Of a DNA stretch of 15,548 bases, positions 1 to 7,659 are shown in pieces. Both the position numbers and the translations under genes were made by a program. The stretch's first letter is position 1. Each line of letters opens with the position of its first letter. Origin of the DNA: CAVZLD01 sp964522605 (lineage in GTDB: Bacteria; Planctomycetota; Planctomycetia; Pirellulales; Pirellulaceae); the NCBI GenBank assembly GCA_964522605.1, contig CAZFWV010000147.1, forward strand, positions 1 to 15,548, in the 5' to 3' direction. The notes under the pieces were generated by a model. It was not told where the DNA came from. It was given only the letters and a program-made list of their open reading frames with translations, and made no database searches.

Positions 1-43
1 GGGGCTCGACGCTCGTTCCTCGCGTCTCGACCCCAGGCACCCA
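1..43. repeat. Imperfect palindrome truncated by the window edge
   Basis: Positions 1-12 and 22-34 can pair as a hairpin around a 9-base loop. GGGG at 1-4 pairs with CCCC at 31-34, TCGA at 6-9 with TCGA at 27-30, and CGC at 10-12 with GCG at 22-24, leaving small bulges at 5 and 25-26. The right arm continues as AGGCACCCA, so the matching left arm probably lies just outside the window. It sits about 80 bases downstream of the last gene of the large minus-strand operon. It could be a dispersed extragenic palindrome, a transcription terminator for that operon, or both. No T-run can be judged because the sequence stops. I recall similar palindromes scattered in planctomycete genomes, but that is memory and not a search result. 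Confidence 0.45.
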
Positions 44-120
44 AATGCCGAAGTTGTTCTTGAGTCATCACTTAGGTTTTGCCGTTGGTTTGTGCCGTCA
101 AGTTGCACGCCGCCGGTCGT

Positions 121-792
121 TCAGTGGGTCATTGCGTAGATCGCAATGTTCAGGGCCAGCTTCTTCCCATCTTCCGGACTCACTCCGCGCCCCACGTTGC
201 AGCTGTTGTCCATCGCGAAGGCGCAGCACAGGCCGTTTTCGCACATCACGGCGACCATTCGACCTTGATAGAAGAGTGCCTCCAGGTAGACGTCTTTGTT
301 TTCGTGCAGGTTGCGAATCCGATCGATTCGGTAGAACGTGCGATAGATCGGATGTTCATAGGACAAGGTCGTGACCTGTTCGTCGGAAAAAACGCGTGAC
401 AATTCCCGCCGCCAGGCTTGGGGAAAAGGTGGGTTGGTGCAGCAGCCCGAGGCAAACAGAAAACCGCCGTGCTCCAAATAGGTACGCAATCGCTCCAGTT
501 CTTCGTTCGAGAGGACAAAGTCATCGTGGCCGTTCATAAACAAGAACGGTGTATCGAACAGCTCTGGATCGGTCAGGCTGAGTTTCCGTTCGCTGCGAAC
601 TGGAACGGTTGTGACCCGCGAAACGAGTTGCACCATGTTTTGGCCCACATCCCCGCAGTCGCCTCCTCGATTGCTGCCATATTGAACTCGGCCGACGAAG
701 AAAGTGGGCGGTCGCTCCGTGCTTGGTTGAGCGGAAACGATTGGGGCCATCCAGAGCACCAGCCAGCTGGTTACGAGTAGTGGGAGTCTCAT
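121..792 (-). CDS. Exported DUF4159 domain protein
   Basis: A 223-residue exported protein of the DUF4159 family. This family has a predicted glutamine-amidotransferase/ThuA-like fold and no established reaction. I chose the ATG at 792, not the one at 846, because the protein then begins with a clean signal peptide (MRLPLLVTSW, hydrophobic to about residue 19, likely cleavage near VSA-Q at 21) and the overlap with the upstream gene disappears. An AAGGA lies 12 bases upstream. Family features are FLFMNGHDDF near 84-92, then a helix and the strand EHGGFLFASGCC at 107-118, and EHPIY at 146-150. It has seven cysteines (46, 117, 118, 184, 189, 190, 198), enough for disulfides or metal binding. It is the last gene of the MoxR operon, 20 bases after its upstream neighbour, so it is probably co-transcribed with the membrane proteins and acts with them outside the cytoplasm. 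Family assignment is firm; function is not known. Confidence 0.85.
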   Translation of the reverse strand: MRLPLLVTSWLVLWMAPIVSAQPSTERPPTFFVGRVQYGSNRGGDCGDVGQNMVQLVSRVTTVPVRSERKLSLTDPELFDTPFLFMNGHDDFVLSNEELERLRTYLEHGGFLFASGCCTNPPFPQAWRRELSRVFSDEQVTTLSYEHPIYRTFYRIDRIRNLHENKDVYLEALFYQGRMVAVMCENGLCCAFAMDNSCNVGRGVSPEDGKKLALNIAIYAMTH

Positions 793-812
793 TTGCTTGG
801 TGATTCCTTCAT

Positions 813-3041
813 CTATTTCATGCCCCAACGTTTTCGATTTCCCCATTCCAGGCAGAGGCAGCCCAGGAGAACGGCCAGGACCCAGCCGTTGATCCCGAAC
901 GGACGTCGCAGCGAACCGTGCTGCACGGTCTGTTTTCTGCTCGCTCGCATCTGCTTCATCAACGAGTCGGCGTTGGGAGCCTCATCGGATCGAATGACCG
1001 CCCCACCGCTTAGGTTGGCCCATTGGCGGAGGTTCTCCAAGTCGCAGGCGGTGCGCAGGAATTCGCTCTGCAAATCGCGGATTTCGAGCGACCGTTCGGC
1101 GAGCAGGTTGGCCGAACGGTCCTGCAGGGAAATGCGATAAAAGCCCGGCTCGGTTGCTTCGAAGGCAACCTCGGTGGACTCGCCCGCCGATAATTCAACC
1201 GCCTGTTCCATCAGGTTCTGTCCTTCGGCTTTGGCAACACACAAGCGATAACGCTCCGTGCGACTGCCGGAACGCGGATCTGGCCGCCGTTGCACGATGA
1301 TGCGAATCGGACGCCCCGCCTCCAGTTGTTGATCGGGGACGAGCAACGAAGCAAACGCCTGACTTCCGTCGCTCAAGTAACGCAGAAATTGTTGCCAGAA
1401 GCGATCGAAGTGCCGTGGATTGCTTTCGCGTGCGAGGCGCCAACGCCAAAGATCCTGGGTGCATATGACCGCCGCAAGACCAGCGCCGTAGCGTTGCGAC
1501 ACGATTACGGGTGGGGGATTGGACGCGTCGCCTGGATGGGCGGCAACGGCCCACACTCGTCCGCCGGGTTTGACGGAATCAACCGGCGCGTAGTGCTGAA
1601 AGGATGGCAGTTGCGACCACGCCGAACGGTGATTCGCCGTTTCACTGATCTGAAAGACGGGATGCGTGAGGGCCTCGGGGGTTATGCGTAAGCGAAAGGG
1701 CGTCTCCTGAAGCGAGCGCCGAGACTCCAAGGAGAAACGCACGGGCAGCAATTGTTCCAAACGACTCCCTTGCCAGGAAACATCGAACGTGGACGCTCCA
1801 CCAATTAATAGGATCCCACCTCCCAGTTGGCCGCAGAACTGGGCTAGCAGTTGCTGTTGAGCGAGAGGCAGATCGCTGGGTTTCAGATTGGAGAGGACCA
1901 CAACGTGATAGGCAGAGAGTTGCTGGATCGTTGCCGGAAAGCCGTCGGTCTGTGAGTCTGCCTCGGCTTCGTTCTGCACAAATGTCGAATCCGTAGCGGC
2001 ACGACTGAGACTCGTGAACCGTACGGTCGGGTCTTGGGAAGTCGCGATTCGAATGAACTTGTAGTCCCAGGTCAGCCCACCCTGAGCGAACAAAATTCGC
2101 ATCTCGGTCTGGCCGACGGCACGAATTCCGATGGTTGCCTCCTGTTGGGGGCAACGCATGGATCCGTCGGCCGGTGGCAGAATGCGAACCGTGTACGTCG
2201 AATAACCTTCCGCTCGTTCCAAGGTTGAGAAACTCTCCTGCCAGATTCGCGGCTCTACGCCAACGGAAACGGTTTTCTGGTCCACCAGTTGATCGTCACG
2301 AAAAAGGGTCAGGCCAAACGAGATCTCCTCCGCGGTCTCCGTTTTTCGTAGCCGAACGGAGAGCGAGAATTCCTGCATCGGTGAAACGACCGAAGGTGCC
2401 TCCAGTTGATCGAGAGTAAGAATCGACGCACCCGTCTCGTCGCCAAAGGCGACTCCATAGAACGGGACGCGATTCTGAATCAGTGCCGTCGCCGCTCGAG
2501 AATTCTCTTGCGTGATGGTGGCGATTCCATCGGTCAGGGCGACGATCGCCAGCGGCGGGTCCTCCTCCTGGGCGACCGACTGACTGATGGCCCGCGCCAG
2601 GTTGGTCTGTCGGCCTTCCGGGCGTGCTGCCACAATCTGTGGGCCGGTTGCCGGCTGAGCATCCTCCGCGAACAGAAATGCATCTACCTGGAGACCATTG
2701 CGTTGGAAGCTGGGGAGCAGCTCGTCACGCAGGAATCCGACCGCCTGTCGCCACCGACTCTCTCGCTGCTCATTGAGCGACATGCTTTCACTCTGGTCGA
2801 GCAGTACGGCGACGCGCTTGCGCTCGGATGTCTCCGCTTCCGGCACAACGAAAACGGGTCGAGAGGCGAGCAGGAGTAGAATGAGCAGCGTCAGGCAGCG
2901 AGGAACGAGCAACCAGGCAATCCGGTACCAGCCGTCCCCCTGTTGCCGACGCTGCCGGACAAGCATCGCCACGCTGATCAGTGCGATCGGCAGGCCGATC
3001 GCAAGGATCCATCCAGTTTCGAGGACGATTTGTGCGATCAT
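813..3041 (-). CDS. Membrane VWA protein with GATase-like domain
   Basis: A 742-residue membrane protein. Two membrane segments lie at about 9-28 and 40-60 and a third at about 716-733, so the bulk should face the periplasm. A von Willebrand A domain follows the second segment, with a complete metal-site pattern: DQSES (D82, S84, S86), T146 and TDG (D171). Residues about 210-310 look beta-rich. A class I glutamine-amidotransferase-like domain runs from about 313 (ILFAQGGLTWDYKF) through GQLGGGILLIGG (404-415) to THPVF (459-463). The position where an amidotransferase nucleophile Cys would be expected is not Cys, so I infer binding and not catalysis. It resembles the VWA/GATase membrane proteins found next to BatA-like genes. 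Its ATG overlaps the stop of the upstream coiled-coil gene by 4 bases (ATGA), with GGAAG just ahead, indicating translational coupling. Confidence 0.85.
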   Translation of the reverse strand: MIAQIVLETGWILAIGLPIALISVAMLVRQRRQQGDGWYRIAWLLVPRCLTLLILLLLASRPVFVVPEAETSERKRVAVLLDQSESMSLNEQRESRWRQAVGFLRDELLPSFQRNGLQVDAFLFAEDAQPATGPQIVAARPEGRQTNLARAISQSVAQEEDPPLAIVALTDGIATITQENSRAATALIQNRVPFYGVAFGDETGASILTLDQLEAPSVVSPMQEFSLSVRLRKTETAEEISFGLTLFRDDQLVDQKTVSVGVEPRIWQESFSTLERAEGYSTYTVRILPPADGSMRCPQQEATIGIRAVGQTEMRILFAQGGLTWDYKFIRIATSQDPTVRFTSLSRAATDSTFVQNEAEADSQTDGFPATIQQLSAYHVVVLSNLKPSDLPLAQQQLLAQFCGQLGGGILLIGGASTFDVSWQGSRLEQLLPVRFSLESRRSLQETPFRLRITPEALTHPVFQISETANHRSAWSQLPSFQHYAPVDSVKPGGRVWAVAAHPGDASNPPPVIVSQRYGAGLAAVICTQDLWRWRLARESNPRHFDRFWQQFLRYLSDGSQAFASLLVPDQQLEAGRPIRIIVQRRPDPRSGSRTERYRLCVAKAEGQNLMEQAVELSAGESTEVAFEATEPGFYRISLQDRSANLLAERSLEIRDLQSEFLRTACDLENLRQWANLSGGAVIRSDEAPNADSLMKQMRASRKQTVQHGSLRRPFGINGWVLAVLLGCLCLEWGNRKRWGMK

Positions 3042-5617
3042 TCTTCCGAAAGCTTTTCAAAGTACTTTTCGATGGCTTGGCGGTACGCCGGGGCGAATCG
3101 CGTAGGGTCGATCGTGCGACGGTCGGAGGGTTCGCCGTCCAACTCGGCTCCGGTCGCTCCCTCGCGGCGGATGCGCTGAATGGCCGCGAGGAGCTGCTGA
3201 ACGACCTCCGGATCGATCAGCGATTCAGGTTGCTCTAATTGGTGCTGCAAATCATCGAGAACCTGTTCTGCCCGTGGATTGTCCCCGTACAACGAAGAAA
3301 TGCCTGCGGCGAGGTTTGTCCCGCCTTCCTTCGCCAGTTGCACGCGCTCGTGCTGGGACAAGGCACGGTTGCGGTCTGCGTTTTGAGCCGCGCTCTGCAA
3401 TTGACGAATTCCTTGCGCCAAGGCTTCCTGGCCGTTGGGTGTCAGGCCATTCCGGTTTTCTCCTTTCGCGACGCTGTTTGAGCAACTTGCATCAAACCCT
3501 TCTGCGATCTGCCGCAGTTGTTGCGCCAATTGATCCGCGGCCTGCCGTTGTTCTCCTGAGCTACCGGCCTGACCCAACCGATCGCACTGGCCGGTCATCT
3601 CCTGCACTTTCTCGTCGCTCAATGCCTCTCGTAATGCGTCCTCGAAATACTCTCGACTCGGCGCATTTTCGGCGATTGTTTTCATCCGACGAGTTGCATC
3701 CTGCGCCTGCTGCGTGAGTTGTTTCGCCTGACCAGGCTGGAAACCTCCCTGGGGACATTGCTCCAATTGCGAGATTTGTTGCTCGATTGCCTTTCGAAGT
3801 TGGTGCGCTTCCGCCAACCGGTTCCAGAGTTGCTGCTTCTCCAGCGAGTCGTCGAGCTGCTGAAGCGCATCGGCGGCTCGACCGGCATCCTGTCGAGCGA
3901 CGGCGTTGGCGCCCGCGAGGGACTGCGCCGTTCGCTTCATCGCCGACTGGGCATTTGCACAATCCGTCTGGCATTCAGCGAAACTTGATGGGTTCTTCTG
4001 GAGATAGTCGTTCATGGATTCATTCAGACGTTCTTGGTCTTCCGCAAGCTTCGGAAACTGGTCCATTCCTCTTGGATCCGCCTGACGCTCCAGGTTGCGC
4101 TGAGCGAGTAGGGTCTGTTGCACGAACTCGCGTGCGGCCTGCAGCTGATCTTCAAGCAGCGTTTGATCCGATCGTGTCGACTCGGGCGGCGCAGAAGACT
4201 CGAATGGGTCCGGGGTTTCTGCGGGCGGCGCGTTCTGCCGCGCGACTCGGGCGACATCGCGCTGCGCGGATTCGAGCAGTTCATTTCGGGCTGCCGTGAG
4301 TTCGCGCAAGGCTGCTTCTTCGCTCTGAATCGCGAGCGGAAGTTCGGTGTCGAGCAGCGCGTCTTCCGCACGCTCGAGAGATTCCGCTGCGCGCCGCATC
4401 GAGGCATCTGAGTCGGTGTTCGTTTCTTGTTTCCGATTTGCCAGGTCGGCCGCGAGGTGACTTGCTTCCTTCTGCAGTTCCGCTTCCTTTTGCGCCAGTT
4501 GTTCCAGCCGGCCCTTTTGCTTTTCTGGTTGGCCGGACGGACTCTGAGCTTCCTGGTGCGTTTGGCGAAGGACCTCTTTGTGGCGGTCGATCAGCGACGA
4601 CAATTGTTCCAAATCGCTCCACTGCGTGTTTTCTTGCGAGTTTCGAAAATGCTCGAGGTCCTCGCGAAACGGCGCCACTTCAGCGAAATACATCGCAGAC
4701 GAATAGGTTTTTCCGTCACGCGTTGTCGCGCGGGCGTAGTATCGGACGACATCCCAAGGCTTGGCGTCCAGATCGGGGATCGAGAGATCCGGCTGATAGA
4801 CGACGTAGGAGGGATTCTCGATTGGGGGAAGTCGATGTTGAGTTTCGTCGGATCCATTGACGGACGTGAACCATTCGATCGTTGTGAGAGGCTGATTCGA
4901 AGCTGCTTCGATTCGGAGTGGGATGCGATCTATCGCGGTGACTCGCAGATCCCGGCCGGGTTCGCTAATCCGCACATCGCACCACGGTTGTTCTTGGTTG
5001 GCCTGAGGCTGTTCTTCTGCGAAGGGAGGAATCTCCCAGGAAGTGTCGCTTGACGCGGCCAAGTTCTCTTCCGGCTTGACGGATACCAGGTGGTGCCAGG
5101 GGTGGAAATAGCCGTAAAACAGTGCCGTTGCCAGCAGCACGATCCCCAGGACGGCGGCATCCCCCATCGCGGCGCGCGGCGCGAAGGGCAGTACCGGAGG
5201 CTCGTCGGCCAAAACCTGCTTTGTCTGCCCTCCAATTCGATCGGCGTAGGCTCGAAGCTGTCGATCGCGGGTATGCCGGAGGAAGACGAGAGTATTCAGC
5301 CGGTCCATCAGCGGGCGATGGCTTTGTTCCACGGCCGCCGCCAGATCAAGGTCCCGATCGTCTGAGTCCAATCCGGCGAGAGTCACCACGGCCATTCCCA
5401 ACCAGACGAGGATCCCCAGCACGCAGATCACGACGATTCCGATCGTGACCCACACGGCGCTCGTCAACCAGCCGGTCATCATGCCGATTCCCAGCAGCAG
5501 AATGAACCCGCAAACGACGGCAGCGAGCCTGGCACTGCGACGCAGGAATAATAGCTGTCGCCAACGTGCGTTTGTCTGCGCGAGCAGTCGTCGAGCTGCT
5601 GGAGGCAAATCGGTCAT
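3038..5617 (-). CDS. Large membrane-anchored coiled-coil protein
   Basis: An 859-residue protein of unknown function. I placed the start at 5617 (MTDLPPAARR), not at the upstream alternative at 5788, because AGGAA lies 5 bases ahead and the ATG overlaps the BatA-like stop by 4 bases (ATGA). The upstream extension would run 171 bases into that gene. Membrane segments are at about 32-48, 52-78 and 153-171. Residues about 210-312 are beta-rich and Ig-like, with a bulge-type 'WFTSVNGSDE' strand pair. From about 318 to 825 the chain is almost entirely helical, rich in Gln, Glu, Ala and Leu with heptad-like spacing, broken by Pro/Ser-rich linkers near 461-485 and 621-630. The C-terminus (IDPTRFAPAYRQAIEKYFEK, 836-855) is a discrete conserved-looking helix. 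The layout resembles DUF4175-type proteins seen in related operons, but I cannot confirm that family. A scaffold or tether in the envelope is the simplest inference; no catalytic motif is visible. Confidence 0.8.
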   Translation of the reverse strand: MTDLPPAARRLLAQTNARWRQLLFLRRSARLAAVVCGFILLLGIGMMTGWLTSAVWVTIGIVVICVLGILVWLGMAVVTLAGLDSDDRDLDLAAAVEQSHRPLMDRLNTLVFLRHTRDRQLRAYADRIGGQTKQVLADEPPVLPFAPRAAMGDAAVLGIVLLATALFYGYFHPWHHLVSVKPEENLAASSDTSWEIPPFAEEQPQANQEQPWCDVRISEPGRDLRVTAIDRIPLRIEAASNQPLTTIEWFTSVNGSDETQHRLPPIENPSYVVYQPDLSIPDLDAKPWDVVRYYARATTRDGKTYSSAMYFAEVAPFREDLEHFRNSQENTQWSDLEQLSSLIDRHKEVLRQTHQEAQSPSGQPEKQKGRLEQLAQKEAELQKEASHLAADLANRKQETNTDSDASMRRAAESLERAEDALLDTELPLAIQSEEAALRELTAARNELLESAQRDVARVARQNAPPAETPDPFESSAPPESTRSDQTLLEDQLQAAREFVQQTLLAQRNLERQADPRGMDQFPKLAEDQERLNESMNDYLQKNPSSFAECQTDCANAQSAMKRTAQSLAGANAVARQDAGRAADALQQLDDSLEKQQLWNRLAEAHQLRKAIEQQISQLEQCPQGGFQPGQAKQLTQQAQDATRRMKTIAENAPSREYFEDALREALSDEKVQEMTGQCDRLGQAGSSGEQRQAADQLAQQLRQIAEGFDASCSNSVAKGENRNGLTPNGQEALAQGIRQLQSAAQNADRNRALSQHERVQLAKEGGTNLAAGISSLYGDNPRAEQVLDDLQHQLEQPESLIDPEVVQQLLAAIQRIRREGATGAELDGEPSDRRTIDPTRFAPAYRQAIEKYFEKLSEE

Positions 5618-7659
5618 GTTGGTTCCTTTCGCAATGAGAGCCAGGTGGTCTCCATCGTCAAAGCGACCAGTCCGATCAGCAGAAGCCACCACCAGATCCG
5701 TTGCTGTAAGATGGAGGCAGTGGCCATCGATTCCACGGGATCGGAGTGGTCTTGACTTTGGCCGGACGCGTCCTGTTCGACCAGCCACGAATCGATGCGT
5801 TCCGCGGGTGGCAGATACTGCAGTCGAGATTCGCGTGGCGACGGATTGACGACCAGCAGACCCTGGATTTCGGGATCATCGTCGTACCGCACCACGGACA
5901 AGCCCGGAACCGGCGTGGCCGGATGCTGGACTTGGCCCCGCTCGACCGGAACTTCCTCAATCGAAAACGACCCACGCTGGTTGGGAACGGTCAATTGAAC
6001 TCGTTCAACTTGCCGTCCCGGGGCAACGGGCCAAACGAACATCTCACCAGGCTCGTGTGTACGCGTCTGAATCTTCTCGGGACAGACGTGGTGCAGACAC
6101 CGGTCCAGGAAGGGGATAAAGGTTGGGTGGACCGCCCAGTCCGTATCTGCACGGTTGGGGGAGAATGCGAGAACCAGTAGCTTTCCTGCCCCCTCCTGGG
6201 ATTCCCATAGGAGCGGATCGCCTGTAGCCGAGAAGATTAACGGCGTCGCCTGCGGCATCTTGAGCCGGCGATATTGATTAACGGAGACTTCCATCAGATT
6301 GCCGAAGTCAGCCGACTGAAATGACTGGAAAATCGGATGCTCCATGAACACATACCGGAAGGTCGAAGGAGCGACCGGCTGCTGTGGTGGCAGCAATTCG
6401 ATCTTCAGTTGCTGTAGGAACTCACGCATCGACGGATTCACCGAATCGATCAGCAAGAACACGCCACGCCCATCCTGCAGGAAATCCAGAACGAGCGCGC
6501 GGGCATCCGTCGATTCCAGTTCTTCTGTCGTGGCACACAGGACTTCGAGTTGTGAAGCTTCCCGCGGTGAGAGGGGAAAATCTTCCGGCTCCACCAGCTT
6601 TGCCGCCCAACGGCCCCGCATCACATCGGGTGAAAACGCCGCACGAAGAAACGTGGAGTGCGACAGAAGACCGACGCGACGCTCAGTCACGGGAGGTAGG
6701 GCAAAGTAGACCTGGTTGTCTGCGGCAAGCGTGTCTTCCGCCAGTTCAATACGAATCTGCCCCTGGATCCAGTCGTTCGGATTCGCCTCCCATTCCGCGA
6801 GCAAGGTCATCGTTTCCGGCTGCTGTTGAAGGGAGACTTCTTTTCGCAACACAACTTCGTCGTTGCATTGATAGACGAGCACGACGTTTTCGATGGACCC
6901 TTGATGGTATAGTTGGACCGACGATTTCACGATCGATCGACCTGCACGCAGGTCCCAGCGCGCGGTCGGCTCCGCGACCGCCACGTTGCTTACGTCTCCG
7001 CTGGGAACTTCCGGAGATGTGACCACAACCCGTTCCAGGAAAGGTGGGGCCTTTGCTCCTTCACTCCATTGATTTGCCTGACTGTCACTCAGGAAGATGA
7101 TTCGTCGTGTTTGTCCCAACGACTGTTGGAGCAGCTGGTCGGCGAGTCGAAAAGCTGCCAGATAGGAACCTCGTTGGTGGGAGGCTTGCAGCGTTTGCAG
7201 TTGTCCCATGGCCGCTTGACGTGAATCCCCAAAGTTGACGATGACGCGTGGCTGATCGGTGATCTCGATCACGGCGATCTGCGCCGACGGTTCCGCTTGG
7301 CGGATTTGATCCAGGATTTCTTGCCGTGCGGCCGCAAATCGGTTATTGGCTTGGTGACTGAGCGTATTGTCGAGGATGTAGACGCGACTTTCCTGGACGA
7401 TCGTTTCACCTGTCGAAGGGAGGAACGGCCAAGAGAATGCTGCCACGATGGCAAGCAGACCGGTTAGCCGCAGCAGCAGCAGTGGCCAGTTCTGCGGCCA
7501 TCGCCAGCGCCGACGGGCAGCCGGTTGATCATCCAGAAACTGCAGTGCCGAGAAGCGAACGAGATTGGGATCTTCGCGACGCTTCAGATGCAACCAGATT
7601 GGTACTCCGATGGCAATCGCGCCGAGCCAGGCGAGAGGATAGAGGAATGCAAGACTCAC
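5614..7659 (-). CDS. BatA-like membrane protein, degenerate VWA
   Basis: A 681-residue relative of the Bacteroides aerotolerance (BatA) proteins. The N-terminal BatA domain is clear: a membrane segment at about 4-24 (LYPLAWLGAIAIGVPIWLHL), the motif RFSALQFLDD (35-44), and a second segment at about 58-80. A VWA-like domain follows, with a weakened metal site: DNTLS (D97, T99, S101) replaces DxSxS, and LSDSQ carries D192. A GATase-like region lies at about 326-525, including DGRGVFLLID (396-405), EHPIF (440-444) and a C-terminal HPTFIPFLDR (511-520). A last membrane segment is at about 654-675. The start is GTG at 7659, overlapping the DUF58 stop (GTGA), with a strong AGAGGAG 9 bases ahead. 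In other bacteria BatA acts with MoxR and DUF58 partners; here those are the two genes directly upstream. Its ligand and function are not known. Confidence 0.85.
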   Translation of the reverse strand: MSLAFLYPLAWLGAIAIGVPIWLHLKRREDPNLVRFSALQFLDDQPAARRRWRWPQNWPLLLLRLTGLLAIVAAFSWPFLPSTGETIVQESRVYILDNTLSHQANNRFAAARQEILDQIRQAEPSAQIAVIEITDQPRVIVNFGDSRQAAMGQLQTLQASHQRGSYLAAFRLADQLLQQSLGQTRRIIFLSDSQANQWSEGAKAPPFLERVVVTSPEVPSGDVSNVAVAEPTARWDLRAGRSIVKSSVQLYHQGSIENVVLVYQCNDEVVLRKEVSLQQQPETMTLLAEWEANPNDWIQGQIRIELAEDTLAADNQVYFALPPVTERRVGLLSHSTFLRAAFSPDVMRGRWAAKLVEPEDFPLSPREASQLEVLCATTEELESTDARALVLDFLQDGRGVFLLIDSVNPSMREFLQQLKIELLPPQQPVAPSTFRYVFMEHPIFQSFQSADFGNLMEVSVNQYRRLKMPQATPLIFSATGDPLLWESQEGAGKLLVLAFSPNRADTDWAVHPTFIPFLDRCLHHVCPEKIQTRTHEPGEMFVWPVAPGRQVERVQLTVPNQRGSFSIEEVPVERGQVQHPATPVPGLSVVRYDDDPEIQGLLVVNPSPRESRLQYLPPAERIDSWLVEQDASGQSQDHSDPVESMATASILQQRIWWWLLLIGLVALTMETTWLSLRKEPT

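Noticed and set aside
1..68. Minus-strand open frame starting with ATG at 68 and running off the left edge (MTQEQLRHLGAWGRDARNE...)
   Set aside because: Most of it is the translation of the palindrome. Similar peptides appear wherever this kind of repeat is translated, so I do not count it as a gene.
2890..2910. A 13-base match (inverted) to the loop region of the left-edge palindrome
   Set aside because: It falls inside the coding sequence for the second membrane segment of the VWA protein and lacks the flanking arms, so it looks coincidental.
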